This document shows positions 8,462-16,254 of a DNA stretch of 64,000 nt, in pieces. The notes beneath the pieces are model-generated. The model saw only the letters and a program-made list of their open reading frames with translations, had not been told where the DNA came from and searched no databases. How positions within the stretch are numbered: position 1 is the stretch's first letter; each line of letters starts with the position of its first letter. The stretch spans positions 4,154,001-4,218,000 of the forward strand of contig NZ_CP043641.1 of NCBI RefSeq assembly GCF_014217625.1, given 5' to 3'. This stretch comes from Leifsonia shinshuensis (lineage in GTDB: Bacteria; Actinomycetota; Actinomycetes; Actinomycetales; Microbacteriaceae). A program made the translations under genes and the position numbers.

Positions 8462-8728
8462 TCAGTAGTGGTAGCGAGCTTGCAGAACGATGACGTAGTT
8501 GTCGTCGACCAGATACACGAGGCGGTTGGCTTCGTCGATGCGTCGTGACCACGCCCCAGCCAGCGCGTGCTTCAGCGGCTCCGGCTTGCCGACGCCGTCG
8601 AACGGGTCGTCGCGGAGGATGTCTTCGATCAGGAGGTTGATCCGCTTGAGGGTTCGACGGTCCTGGCCTTGCCAGTAGAGGTAGTCCTCCCAGCCGCCGG
8701 CGGTCCAGGCGAGCTTGCGGTCACTCAC
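8462..8728 (-). CDS. yoeB: YoeB/Txe family toxin (mRNA interferase)
   Basis: An 88-residue RelE-superfamily toxin. It shows the YoeB pattern W-E-DYLYWQ near the N-terminus, LLIEDILRDDPFDGVGKPEPLKH, then W-SRRIDEANRLVYLV, and the C-terminal active-site tail ARYHY whose His-Tyr pair is characteristic. YoeB binds ribosomes and cleaves mRNA at the A site when freed from its antitoxin. The start overlaps the end of the antitoxin gene by 8 bases, implying translational coupling. It probably stabilises the element in the chromosome. Confidence 0.9.
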   Translation of the reverse strand: MSDRKLAWTAGGWEDYLYWQGQDRRTLKRINLLIEDILRDDPFDGVGKPEPLKHALAGAWSRRIDEANRLVYLVDDNYVIVLQARYHY

Positions 8729-8969
8729 TAGTCAGGTCGTGCTCGGTGATGTCTCCGGCTCGTGCGCTCTCGATGGCGTCGATGAGGCGCCGTGCGTTCT
8801 TGGGCGAGCGCAGGAGGTAGGTGGTCTCGAGCAGCGAGTCGTACTCGTCCTTCGACATCAGCACGGCCGAACCACGCTTGGACGTGATCTCGACCTCGGT
8901 CTGGTCGAGATTGACGCGTTCGATGAGGCCGAACAGATCGCTGCGAGCCTCGCTTGCTGTGATGGCCAT
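8721..8969 (-). CDS. yefM: YefM/Phd family antitoxin
   Basis: 82 residues. The N-terminal MAITASEARSDLFGLIERVN and ITSKRGSAVLMSKDEYDSLLET are diagnostic of the Phd/YefM fold, which binds operator DNA. The C-terminal part, ending in EHDLTSE, is the disordered toxin-binding tail. The start at 8969 is 7 bases after GGAGGA; the in-frame Met at 9002 would pass through the operator palindrome. It precedes and overlaps yoeB. The pair should autoregulate through the inverted repeat at 8981-9002. Confidence 0.9.
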   Translation of the reverse strand: MAITASEARSDLFGLIERVNLDQTEVEITSKRGSAVLMSKDEYDSLLETTYLLRSPKNARRLIDAIESARAGDITEHDLTSE

Positions 8970-8980
8970 GATTCCTCCAA

Positions 8981-9002
8981 GTGGTACAAGATATCGTACC
9001 AC
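8981..9002 (-). promoter_or_regulatory. yefM-yoeB operator
   Basis: GTGGTAC (8981-8987) and GTACCAC (8996-9002) form a perfect 7-bp inverted repeat with an 8-base spacer, 12 bases upstream of the yefM start codon. On the minus strand it contains TACGAT, a plausible -10, so binding would occlude the promoter as in known YefM/YoeB autoregulation. Confidence 0.65.
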
Positions 9003-9195
9003 TCAGCTTTTCGGGGCTACAACCGCAGCCTCACGCGGTCCTGATGCCAATCGTTGGCTTTTTGATCGGCCCGGTTCCAGCGCTCGCGGTCAAGGCTTTC
9101 TTATACCGGTCGCGAAGGAGCGGCGGTGACTGCTTGAGTGTCCAGCCAAAGAGTGGGGGCTCTCGAGTAGGACTCATCTCCGCTGAGGACACCGA

Positions 9196-12100
9196 CTATC
9201 CGTCGTCGCTCCAACTTTCGGCTTCGAGGTCGTGGGCTGTAGCTTCATCGCGATAGGAGTCCGCGATGCCGCGGAGTACCCGTGCGGTGCGAGGCCATCG
9301 CGTGGCGATCACGTCAGCATCTGCTCGGTATTGCTTCTCGAGCGCTCGCTCCTGGTCGCCTCCCTCGAACGGATCTCGGCTCGTTATTCCTCGCCGATTC
9401 GATCGACCGATGTGAATGCCCGTGTCGATTCGGGGACTTCCAAGTGTGTCAATGACTTCTCGAACTGCTTCTGCGGGCCAGATACCGTCCGTTCCGACAG
9501 GGCTGGCTGCAAGCACCTCGCCGATCTGCTCATCCCCAACGGCACCCCGGCCGCTGTCCGAAAGGGCGAGACGGGCAGTCCGCACCCATTCGATCAGAGC
9601 CTCGCCGTCGATGGTGCCGTCTCCGCGCTGGCCGGGCAGCGTCGTCCACTCACGAAGAACATTGAATGCGAGGTGACCGAATGCCTGCTCTCGTGCCGAC
9701 AGAGGCCGTTTCGGCTCACCTTCAGCCCGATATATCGCTTGGATCATCCGAACGAACTCCATGGGATCTCGCGCAAGCAAGCGATAGAGCGCCCCAGACG
9801 GCTGATTGTCGTAGAGAAGCGGAAACAGGGTGAACTCGAACCGCGGGAGGTCCGTGTCATCAGGTACGGAGTCTTCCAAAAACTGAAGAAGCTGCTGCGC
9901 GTAGTATCCGTCCATCGTGGGATCCTGGGGCGTATCGGTGCCGGAAACGATCGCCTCGAACGTCCCCTTTACCTGCTCGACAGACACCGCCAGCTTCTCG
10001 TGAAGCATGAAGCTCAGAAGTTCGAGCGCCTTCCAATGGCGTCCATGGGCAACGAGTACATCGACAGCATCGCTCCACTCCTCGCGAGGCGCACGGATGC
10101 CGCTGATCCGCGACCAGTACTGCTCGGCAAGGTCGTCACCCACGGTGTCGATGTGCTCCCAGAATTGCCGGGAGAACGGGACGGCTGCCATGAGAAGCGA
10201 TCGTGCCGTCGAATCATCGAATCCAGGCATCGACAGCGTCCGCTCGAGCCACGCCAGGCCCTCGTTCAGCATCTTCAGGTTCATAAAGATGAGGGCCGCA
10301 TTGATGAGGATGTTGTCGCCCGAACTCAGCCAGCTGACGATGGTGTCGAGTGGAGCATCGTCTCGGGTGGCGAGGATTGCGCTGATCTCGTTTGTGAGCT
10401 TGGCCTCGCGGGTCAGAGCAGTGAGCGCGTCCCTTCCTGCCGCGATGGCGGATGCCACGGCCTCATTCCTCAGGCGAGCAAGCTGAGATGCGTATTCAGG
10501 TTCATCAGAGTTGACGCCCGGGATTGTCACGCGCCACTGGAAGAGGTTGGCGAATTTGCGAGGGTCGCCTTGCGGCTCGAGCAACTCGGCAAGCTCGTGG
10601 TAGGTGGCGAGCTGGTCCGGCGACAAGGACCATTGGGCATCCGGAAACTCCTCGTGATGGCTCAATTCGGTCCTCAGGGCGTCCCAGACCTCAAACCTGG
10701 ATTCTGCGCTCCAGCACTGTTTCCCGACGACGTCGCGAAGGCAACTCAGAACCTGCTCCCGATCTCGCGGAGGCAACTCGTCGACGTGCGGGATGATCTC
10801 TACCCAACGACGCGGGTCGTCGCCGGCCGCGCCGATCGCGAGTTCCGAGAGGCGGTGGACGAACTCACCCCAGTCGGCAAATGAGACGCTTGTACTCTGG
10901 GGCGCCCAATCGCGATAAGCAGGTTGCGCCGGCGGGAACGCCGTCATGTGTGATGAGGGCCACAGTCCAAGGACCAGCTTCCAGCCGGTCTCTGAGTCGC
11001 GTCGGAGCACTCGCTCGACTACCGCAATCTTGGCGTTCGACTCCCCACCGCTATTCGCAATCCAGCCATAGCTGATGCGCAGAAGGCTCTCGATGGGACG
11101 GTTGCTGAGCTTGCCACCCGGATCTACCATGGCCAACTTCGCCAGGAGGTCGGCGGCTTGACCGAAATAAGTTGGCGACCAGCTCAAGCGTTCAAGAGCC
11201 CAGAGCAGACTCGGATGCGAGGACGACGGACCTAAGGCGTCAGAGGTCGCGTCCTCAAACATCAACCGGAGAATTGGTTCCTGACGGTCGAGGTCAAGTT
11301 CGACTGCGCGGATGAAGATGTCCGGCGATGCCTCGGCGAGGTCGGGGAGTGACGGCGACAGGCGACGCCACGTGCGACCGGTCGGGTCAGCGGCAGCTGC
11401 TTCGAGCAGGTCATGCACGATTCTGTCAACGACACGCTGAACCTCTTGGCCGTTAAGAATTTCGTCGGTCACTGACGCCGCAAGAGAAAGGCCCCCAGAT
11501 ACGCCCTTCGCTAGCGTTTCGGAGAACTCGGGACGCGTTCCTTTAGCGCTCGCGGTGAGGCGAGCGACAGTGTCCATACCTTCGTACGGGTCGTCAGCAA
11601 GGAGCACGGTGGGAACGATTGAAGCCCACCGGTCGAGCTCAGCAGGAGTCAGCATGGGAAAGAGAAGTAGCGCTGCTTCCGTTGGAGACGTTAGGCGCCA
11701 GCTTCCCGCCGAGCGAATGAACGGTGCATCCTGCCGCGGCGAGAGCCGCTGCAGTTGGCGACTTATCTCGTCGCGAGTGTGCCTGGTCAGGGTCTCGAGG
11801 GCGGCGAGATCACCATCGGAATTTGACCAACGGCCGACGAGCGCCAGCGGCGCAACAATCGACGTCGTCTGGCCCTCTGTGACCCAATCCGGAGCTTTGA
11901 ATCGCGGATCGCGGCTGAATCGCCGCACAAGCGCGGGCATGCTCCGTCGCGCGAGGGCAACTACTTGCTGGCGCTGATCGAGCGCAGGGAACACCTCTGC
12001 GAGGGCCTCGTTCGCAGCTGAACGGCCGATTTTCGGAAGTGAGATCAGCTTTGGATGGCGAACGATCTCGTCCTGACTGGCAGGGACAACCACATGGTGA

Positions 12101-13137
12101 CCTCGCTCGAGAGCGTGGTCGATTTCGGTTGCCCCGTCGAATAGCGGCACCAGAACGAGCGGAGTAACTGATTGGATTATTCGTTCCCAAGCGGCCGAGT
12201 CGTCAACAACAATCGTCCGCTGCAAGATCTGCGTGTCCGACTCGAGCGAGGCGAATACGAATGCCAACGCCTCGTCGCGCCACGGCGCCTGAACCACCGT
12301 GATCTCCCCGTCCGGCGCGCCTGCCACAGAGTCCCGAAGCGCTTCCGCCTGAGCTCTTCTCCCGGCGACAAACAGGTCGCCCGGTAGCTTCGGATGCGTG
12401 CGGGAGGAGAAGTCCGCCCACCAGCGCTCCAGTGTTCGGGCTCCTCGCGGGTTGAATCCAAGGCGCTCCGAGATCCAGTAGTGAACGAACGGCGTCTGAA
12501 TCAACCACTGCTCAAGGACGTGGGCATCGATCGCCTTCACGTCCGCAAACTTGTGCTCAGATCGTCGCTCGTCCGCCCACTGCGCCCCGCCGGGCCAATT
12601 TCGAGGCGTGGCAGCAACGAAGGTCAGAGATGAATCTTTATCTCGATGCTCGAAGTCAGAAGTTGCCTTCGTTTTCGAGTCGCGGTTCGTTCCGAACTCA
12701 AACCGCAGTTCACCTGGGGGCAGAATATAGCTTCCTGTCGACGTCGCTCGGCCGTCCCAACCATGCCCTGCAACTCCTTCGTATGCGCGAACCTCGAGGT
12801 TCGTGATTCCGGGCGTCGAAGCCAGGAGCCGACGCATGAGATCAGGGAATGCGCCCTTCGAATCTTGCGAGTCGGCCCATCTGTTGAGCTCGTTTGCCGT
12901 TACAAGTTCGGGGCCCTCGGTGCGAAGAGCGGGTCCGATTGCTGATGCGGCTGACCCACGCTCCCCTTGCATTCTCATGACTGTTGCCCGTTCGAAGCGA
13001 AGGTAGCGAGAGCCCGGAATTCGCGCAGACACGAGAACGCCAGTTGCGGCCCAGTTGCGCACCGTGTTTTCGTGCACGCCGAGGAGGCGAGCCGTCTCTC
13101 GAACGTTGATGTATGCATCATCGGGATCGTTCTTCAT
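9196..13137 (-). CDS. Giant HTH-nuclease-like-NTPase-like protein, candidate defence/STAND protein
   Basis: 1313 residues if translation starts at 13137. Residues 8-50 are a MerR/excisionase-like winged helix (INVRETARLLGVHENTVRNW...SRYLRFER). Residues about 80-225 hold GWDG (Asp128), RFEFGT (Glu147), KTKA (Lys157), then FVAATPRNW and a closing DAHVLEQWLIQTPFVHYW; I read this as a nuclease-like sensor or effector domain. Residues about 255-360 look like a divergent NTPase core (TVVQAPWRDEALAFVFAS, TPLVLVPLF, GHHVVVP) without a canonical GxxxxGK P-loop. The remaining 950 residues are helical, repeat-like. The start is supported by TATGCT (complement of 13143-13148) 6 bases upstream. The architecture is STAND-like; function is inference and no known gene name applies. 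Confidence 0.6.
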   Translation of the reverse strand: MKNDPDDAYINVRETARLLGVHENTVRNWAATGVLVSARIPGSRYLRFERATVMRMQGERGSAASAIGPALRTEGPELVTANELNRWADSQDSKGAFPDLMRRLLASTPGITNLEVRAYEGVAGHGWDGRATSTGSYILPPGELRFEFGTNRDSKTKATSDFEHRDKDSSLTFVAATPRNWPGGAQWADERRSEHKFADVKAIDAHVLEQWLIQTPFVHYWISERLGFNPRGARTLERWWADFSSRTHPKLPGDLFVAGRRAQAEALRDSVAGAPDGEITVVQAPWRDEALAFVFASLESDTQILQRTIVVDDSAAWERIIQSVTPLVLVPLFDGATEIDHALERGHHVVVPASQDEIVRHPKLISLPKIGRSAANEALAEVFPALDQRQQVVALARRSMPALVRRFSRDPRFKAPDWVTEGQTTSIVAPLALVGRWSNSDGDLAALETLTRHTRDEISRQLQRLSPRQDAPFIRSAGSWRLTSPTEAALLLFPMLTPAELDRWASIVPTVLLADDPYEGMDTVARLTASAKGTRPEFSETLAKGVSGGLSLAASVTDEILNGQEVQRVVDRIVHDLLEAAAADPTGRTWRRLSPSLPDLAEASPDIFIRAVELDLDRQEPILRLMFEDATSDALGPSSSHPSLLWALERLSWSPTYFGQAADLLAKLAMVDPGGKLSNRPIESLLRISYGWIANSGGESNAKIAVVERVLRRDSETGWKLVLGLWPSSHMTAFPPAQPAYRDWAPQSTSVSFADWGEFVHRLSELAIGAAGDDPRRWVEIIPHVDELPPRDREQVLSCLRDVVGKQCWSAESRFEVWDALRTELSHHEEFPDAQWSLSPDQLATYHELAELLEPQGDPRKFANLFQWRVTIPGVNSDEPEYASQLARLRNEAVASAIAAGRDALTALTREAKLTNEISAILATRDDAPLDTIVSWLSSGDNILINAALIFMNLKMLNEGLAWLERTLSMPGFDDSTARSLLMAAVPFSRQFWEHIDTVGDDLAEQYWSRISGIRAPREEWSDAVDVLVAHGRHWKALELLSFMLHEKLAVSVEQVKGTFEAIVSGTDTPQDPTMDGYYAQQLLQFLEDSVPDDTDLPRFEFTLFPLLYDNQPSGALYRLLARDPMEFVRMIQAIYRAEGEPKRPLSAREQAFGHLAFNVLREWTTLPGQRGDGTIDGEALIEWVRTARLALSDSGRGAVGDEQIGEVLAASPVGTDGIWPAEAVREVIDTLGSPRIDTGIHIGRSNRRGITSRDPFEGGDQERALEKQYRADADVIATRWPRTARVLRGIADSYRDEATAHDLEAESWSDDG

Positions 13138-13142
13138 AGAAC

Positions 13143-13182
13143 CAGCATATCCTGTGGACTTTGTTGAGATTGTGGACTTTGT
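13143..13182 (-). promoter_or_regulatory. Promoter with duplicated 12-bp operator upstream of the giant gene
   Basis: TGTGGACTTTGT occurs at 13153-13164 and 13171-13182 (plus-strand reading), an 18-bp period. On the gene's strand the -10 TATGCT occupies 13148-13143 and ends 6 bases before the ATG. The repeats therefore sit at about -17 to -28 and -35 to -46, covering the spacer and -35 region. No good -35 hexamer is present. Autoregulation by the protein's own N-terminal HTH is a natural hypothesis. Confidence 0.6.
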
Positions 13183-13202
13183 AAAATGGGCGAGTCGACT
13201 AA

Positions 13203-13592
13203 TCAGAGAGTGCGTTTGCTGAGGGCTTGGCGACTCAAGCGCGTCTGCGCGGCCAGCGAATTCCAAGTCTCGCCGACCTCGCGAAGTTGTGCGATTAACT
13301 CGTCGCGTTCGAGAAGCGCTGCATCCTGCTCACGGCGAAGTCGATCGATCGACCGCGATACCTCGGAGAGTCGCTTGAGGGCGTCGACGCGTGTTCCCCA
13401 CTTAGCCTCGAGCTTCAACATCGCGTCGGCGGCGTGCCGCTTGGCGGCCTCCCGGTCGCGGTCTTCAGCGTGCCGCGCAGCGGCAGCGTCGTGTGCTTGG
13501 CGTAGCCGCGCGTAGGACGCTTCGCGCCGGTTTGCCTCTCCGGAACGCCCCCGTTTTGCCACGCAACCTGGTTTACACGCGACCCCTGTCAT
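13203..13592 (-). CDS. Small coiled-coil protein with C-terminal HTH-like segment
   Basis: 129 residues rich in Ala, Arg and Glu. Residues about 20-100 have heptad-like charged/alanine spacing (DRDREAAKRHAADAMLKLEAKW... RLRREQDAALLERDELIAQLREV) typical of a long coiled coil. The last 25 residues (WNSLAAQTRLSRQALSKRTL) look like a helix-turn-helix with an SRQALSKR recognition helix. It may bind DNA as a dimer, in the manner of KfrA-like or partition accessory proteins. It lies 65 bases upstream of the giant gene on the same strand. The start is uncertain; later Met64 or GTG starts are possible. Confidence 0.6.
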   Translation of the reverse strand: MTGVACKPGCVAKRGRSGEANRREASYARLRQAHDAAAARHAEDRDREAAKRHAADAMLKLEAKWGTRVDALKRLSEVSRSIDRLRREQDAALLERDELIAQLREVGETWNSLAAQTRLSRQALSKRTL

Positions 13593-13841
13593 TCACTGGG
13601 CTGCCGAAGGACACCACTTAAAGTGCCTGCGTGCATTGCTCTTGGCTCCTTTCTCGCTCGGCTTGGGGTCTCCTTTTCGTTTTCTAGTTCTGCTGTTCCT
13701 TCGTCCTTGGTCTCGTCTGGCTCTGGTTTCTCTTCTTTGTCTTCGTCTCTCTGGTCAGCCTCGTTCTCTCCCGAAACAGATCCCTGTCCTATCGATTCGT
13801 GTCCGCTCAGAAGGGCTCCGCCATTGCGCTAGGTTCGCAAC

Positions 13842-14093
13842 ATGAGTGCAGCCCGCGGGGACAGAGCCAGACGAGTCTGGTTAATCGTCTTCTTGGCCCC
13901 CGCAGTCATCCTCACTCCGCTGATCGGGTACATCGGTCCCGCGAAGGTATTCGGGGCCAACCCGTTTGCATGGTTCGTCGGTCTCGCCTATTTGGCCGCG
14001 GTGGCCACGTACCTGATTTCCGACTACCTGCGCCACAAACCAAAGCCCTCAAAACCGCCCGGCGTCGGGCGGCGGTCGCCATGCGGCTCCTGA
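13842..14093 (+). CDS. Small two-helix membrane protein of the element
   Basis: 83 residues: a basic N-terminus (SAARGDRARRVW), two hydrophobic helices (about 12-32 and 42-62) and a basic Pro-rich tail. I know no family. It is supported as a real gene by TAGGTT (13830-13835) ending exactly 6 bases before the ATG, the same leaderless promoter geometry as many genes in the window. It faces the PH-domain-like membrane gene tail to tail, with one palindromic repeat between their 3' ends. Confidence 0.5.
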   Translation: MSAARGDRARRVWLIVFLAPAVILTPLIGYIGPAKVFGANPFAWFVGLAYLAAVATYLISDYLRHKPKPSKPPGVGRRSPCGS

Positions 14094-14126
14094 GAGCAAG
14101 GAGTAAGACTCCTGGGTGCCGCACGG

Positions 14127-14206
14127 GGCATCCTCGCGCCCGGAGTGACCGTGTCAAGGGTGCAGGTCCGCTGCATCATGGAGCGACGCGCAGCGCTCTT
14201 GACGCG
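14127..14206. repeat. Palindromic intergenic repeat, copy 1
   Basis: About 80 bases closely matching copy 2 (14819-14898). The core begins GTCAAGGGTGCAG and ends AGCGC-CTTGAC, so the ends are complementary, and an inner GGTCCGC/GGAGC arm gives a second, weaker hairpin in this copy. It lies between the convergent 3' ends of the small membrane gene and the PH-like gene and could terminate both. Confidence 0.65.
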
Positions 14207-14236
14207 GTTAGGCCGCGTGATTTCTCCCAGGGCAGC

Positions 14237-14734
14237 TCAGACGCGGTCCATCCATTGAGGCGCCCCGGCCTTCTTGGCCTCTCTGACCCACCCGCGAAGC
14301 ATGCTGAGCTGCTTGTTGTTGTACTGCGTCACGTCTTGGAGGGGGCGTGGTTTCGACCACAGAGCGCTCAGCGGGGTGATCAGTCTGATGCCTGATCGGG
14401 TGTGCCAGTGGATGGACGAGTAGGCACCGGTTACGCGGTCGACCTGTCGCAAGGGGATACTGCGCGACCAAAACATTCCGGTGACGATGACTCGATCGCG
14501 GTGTCGTCGGATTCCCGCGAACAGCACCCATCGGGCTGCGACGTAAAGGCTCGCCAAGATGAAGACGGTGGCAACGGTTACGCCGCCGGCGTTGAAGTTC
14601 CGTTGCAGGGCGGCGACAGATGAGATCGAGACGACTCCTGTGGGCAGGAGCACGCCGAGTCGCGGTAGCCAGTGAGGGTGAATCCGCGCTGCCGACACAG
14701 CGTCAGGCGGGGCTCCTTGGCTGCTTACATCCAC
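14237..14734 (-). CDS. Membrane protein with bacterial PH-like domain
   Basis: 165 residues. Two hydrophobic helices (about 24-40 and 50-72) precede a cytoplasmic domain with RDRVIVTGMFWSRSIPLRQVDRVTG, the strand pattern found in small actinobacterial PH-domain membrane proteins. A basic helical tail follows. The function of such proteins is unknown. The GTG start at 14734 has TAGCTT (complement of 14741-14746) 6 bases upstream, so a leaderless mRNA is likely. The gene is flanked on both sides by copies of the palindromic repeat. Confidence 0.6.
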   Translation of the reverse strand: MDVSSQGAPPDAVSAARIHPHWLPRLGVLLPTGVVSISSVAALQRNFNAGGVTVATVFILASLYVAARWVLFAGIRRHRDRVIVTGMFWSRSIPLRQVDRVTGAYSSIHWHTRSGIRLITPLSALWSKPRPLQDVTQYNNKQLSMLRGWVREAKKAGAPQWMDRV

Positions 14735-14818
14735 GGTGCGAAGCTATCGCAATCGAGTGCCGTCTAGTGGGAATCTGCGACGCATTCGAGATCCGAATTC
14801 CTCGACCGCCCCGCCCAA

Positions 14819-14898
14819 GGCATCCTCGCGCGCTGAGCGACCGAGTCAAGGGTGCAGCTCCGCTGCATCGCGGAGCGACGCGCAGCGCCCTTGACACG
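14819..14898. repeat. Palindromic intergenic repeat, copy 2
   Basis: This copy lies in the 358-base gene-free stretch 14735-15092 between the divergent PH-like gene and the integrase; I see nothing else there beyond the PH-gene promoter. The outer arms GTCAAGGGTGC and GCGCCCTTGAC pair with one mismatch and the inner arms GCTCCGC/GCGGAGC pair perfectly around TGCATC, giving a nested hairpin. It resembles REP-type elements. A mobilising transposase is not present in the window. Confidence 0.7.
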
Positions 14899-15092
14899 AT
14901 CTCTCAACGCGCCACCATCGGGCGTCGGGGCGGATCAAGAAGCTGTGTGATTTCTACCAAGGTCTGATTTGCGCGCCGTTTCCAGCCCGGAACGACAACG
15001 TGTAAGTGAGGGGCAAGTTCTCCGAGCTGGCCTCTCCTGCGAGCCGCGCAGTGTCGGTGCACGGTTGGAGACTCGAGTCTGGGGTGAGGTCA

Positions 15093-16253
15093 ATGGGGAG
15101 CATCAGCGCATACGAGACCGTCGCTGGACGGCGTTACCGGGTCCGGTACCGGACGCCCGGACACCAGCAGACCGACAAGCGCGGCTTCCGCACCAAGCGC
15201 GACGCCGAGCTGTACCTGGCCTCGCTGGAGCTGGCCAAGGCGCGCGGCGACTATGTGCCGGCCGCACGCGCCGGCGTCAACTTCGAAACGTGGAGCGAGA
15301 AGTGGATCGACTCGCTCGTGCAGGTCAAGCCCAGCACGTTGCAGGGTTACGCCTCCATCACTCGCGGGCGCCTCCAACCGCGATGGGGCTCCACGCCCTT
15401 GAACGCGATCACCCACTCGGACATCCAGTCGTGGATCTCGGACGAGAACAGCCGTGTAGGCGCCCGCACCGTCCGCTCGTACCACCGGGTCTTCTCGATG
15501 ATTCTGAAGTACGCGGTTCGCGACGGCCGCCTGGGTCGAAATCCCGCCGACGGTATCCGGCTGCCCCGTATCCGGTCGAAGAAGCATCCGTACCTCACCC
15601 ATGCCCAGTTGCACGAGCTGGCCGCTCTGTGCGGCTCAGAGGGCCTTGTGGTGCTGTTCCTGGGATACACCGGCCTGCGCTGGGGAGAGCTCGCGGCGTT
15701 GGAGTGCCGCAACGTCGACTTCACCCGCCGGCGCATCCAGGTCGATCGAGCCGTGGTCGAGCTCGCCGATGGCCGATTGGTCTACGGCTCGCCGAAGAAC
15801 CACCAGCAACGCAGCGTGCCGTTCCCATCGTTCCTGACTGACCAACTACGGGCCCTCGTCGCGTCAAAGGGTTCACGCGACCTGCTCTTCACGTCGCCCT
15901 ACGGCCGCCCGCTGCGGGTCAACAACTGGAAGCGCAAGGCCTTCGACAAAGCAGCAGACACCCTGGCCGATAGCCACCCCGACCTGCTGCGACCGACTGT
16001 CCACGATCTCCGCCACACGGCCGCGAGCCTGGCAATCTCGGCGGGCGCCAACGTGAAGGCAGTGCAGCGGATGCTCGGTCACGCCTCTGCGGCGATGACC
16101 CTCGACGTCTACGCCGACCTCTTCGACGATGACCTGGATGCCGTTGGGGACGCATTGAGCCGTCTTGGCTCTCCAGAAGTTGTGGGCAAAGTGTGGGCAA
16201 ATCCCGAAATCGTGAAGCCTGATTCGGCCGCCGATGGGCTTGGATCCCTTTGA
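15093..16253 (+). CDS. int: Tyrosine recombinase / integrase
   Basis: 386 residues with the three-part layout of actinobacterial phage and island integrases. An N-terminal arm-binding domain (ISAYETVAGRRYRVRYR), a SAM-like core-binding domain (about 65-155) and a catalytic domain are present. Catalytic residues are Arg196 (TGLRWGE), Lys235, His304 and Arg307 (HDLRH), His330 (GHAS) and nucleophile Tyr340 (LDVYADLF). The start at 15093 follows GGTGAGG; an earlier Met at 15006 is unsupported. It catalyses insertion into and excision from tRNA-Lys. The stop codon is immediately before the right att repeat, and the arm-type sites are inside its 3' coding sequence (encoding VGKVWAN). Confidence 0.95.
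   Translation: MGSISAYETVAGRRYRVRYRTPGHQQTDKRGFRTKRDAELYLASLELAKARGDYVPAARAGVNFETWSEKWIDSLVQVKPSTLQGYASITRGRLQPRWGSTPLNAITHSDIQSWISDENSRVGARTVRSYHRVFSMILKYAVRDGRLGRNPADGIRLPRIRSKKHPYLTHAQLHELAALCGSEGLVVLFLGYTGLRWGELAALECRNVDFTRRRIQVDRAVVELADGRLVYGSPKNHQQRSVPFPSFLTDQLRALVASKGSRDLLFTSPYGRPLRVNNWKRKAFDKAADTLADSHPDLLRPTVHDLRHTAASLAISAGANVKAVQRMLGHASAAMTLDVYADLFDDDLDAVGDALSRLGSPEVVGKVWANPEIVKPDSAADGLGSL
16181..16199. other. Right arm-type recombinase sites (paired TGTGGGCA)
   Basis: TGTGGGCA at 16181-16188 and 16192-16199, period 11 bp, same orientation as the pair at 8000-8018. The sites overlap codons for VVGKVWA of the integrase and end 55 bases before the right att repeat. Confidence 0.6.
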
Positions 16254-16254
16254 T

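Noticed and set aside
13590..13826. Acidic Glu/Lys-rich protein gene on the minus strand overlapping the coiled-coil gene start
   Set aside because: No usable start codon in the frame; kept only as a finding.
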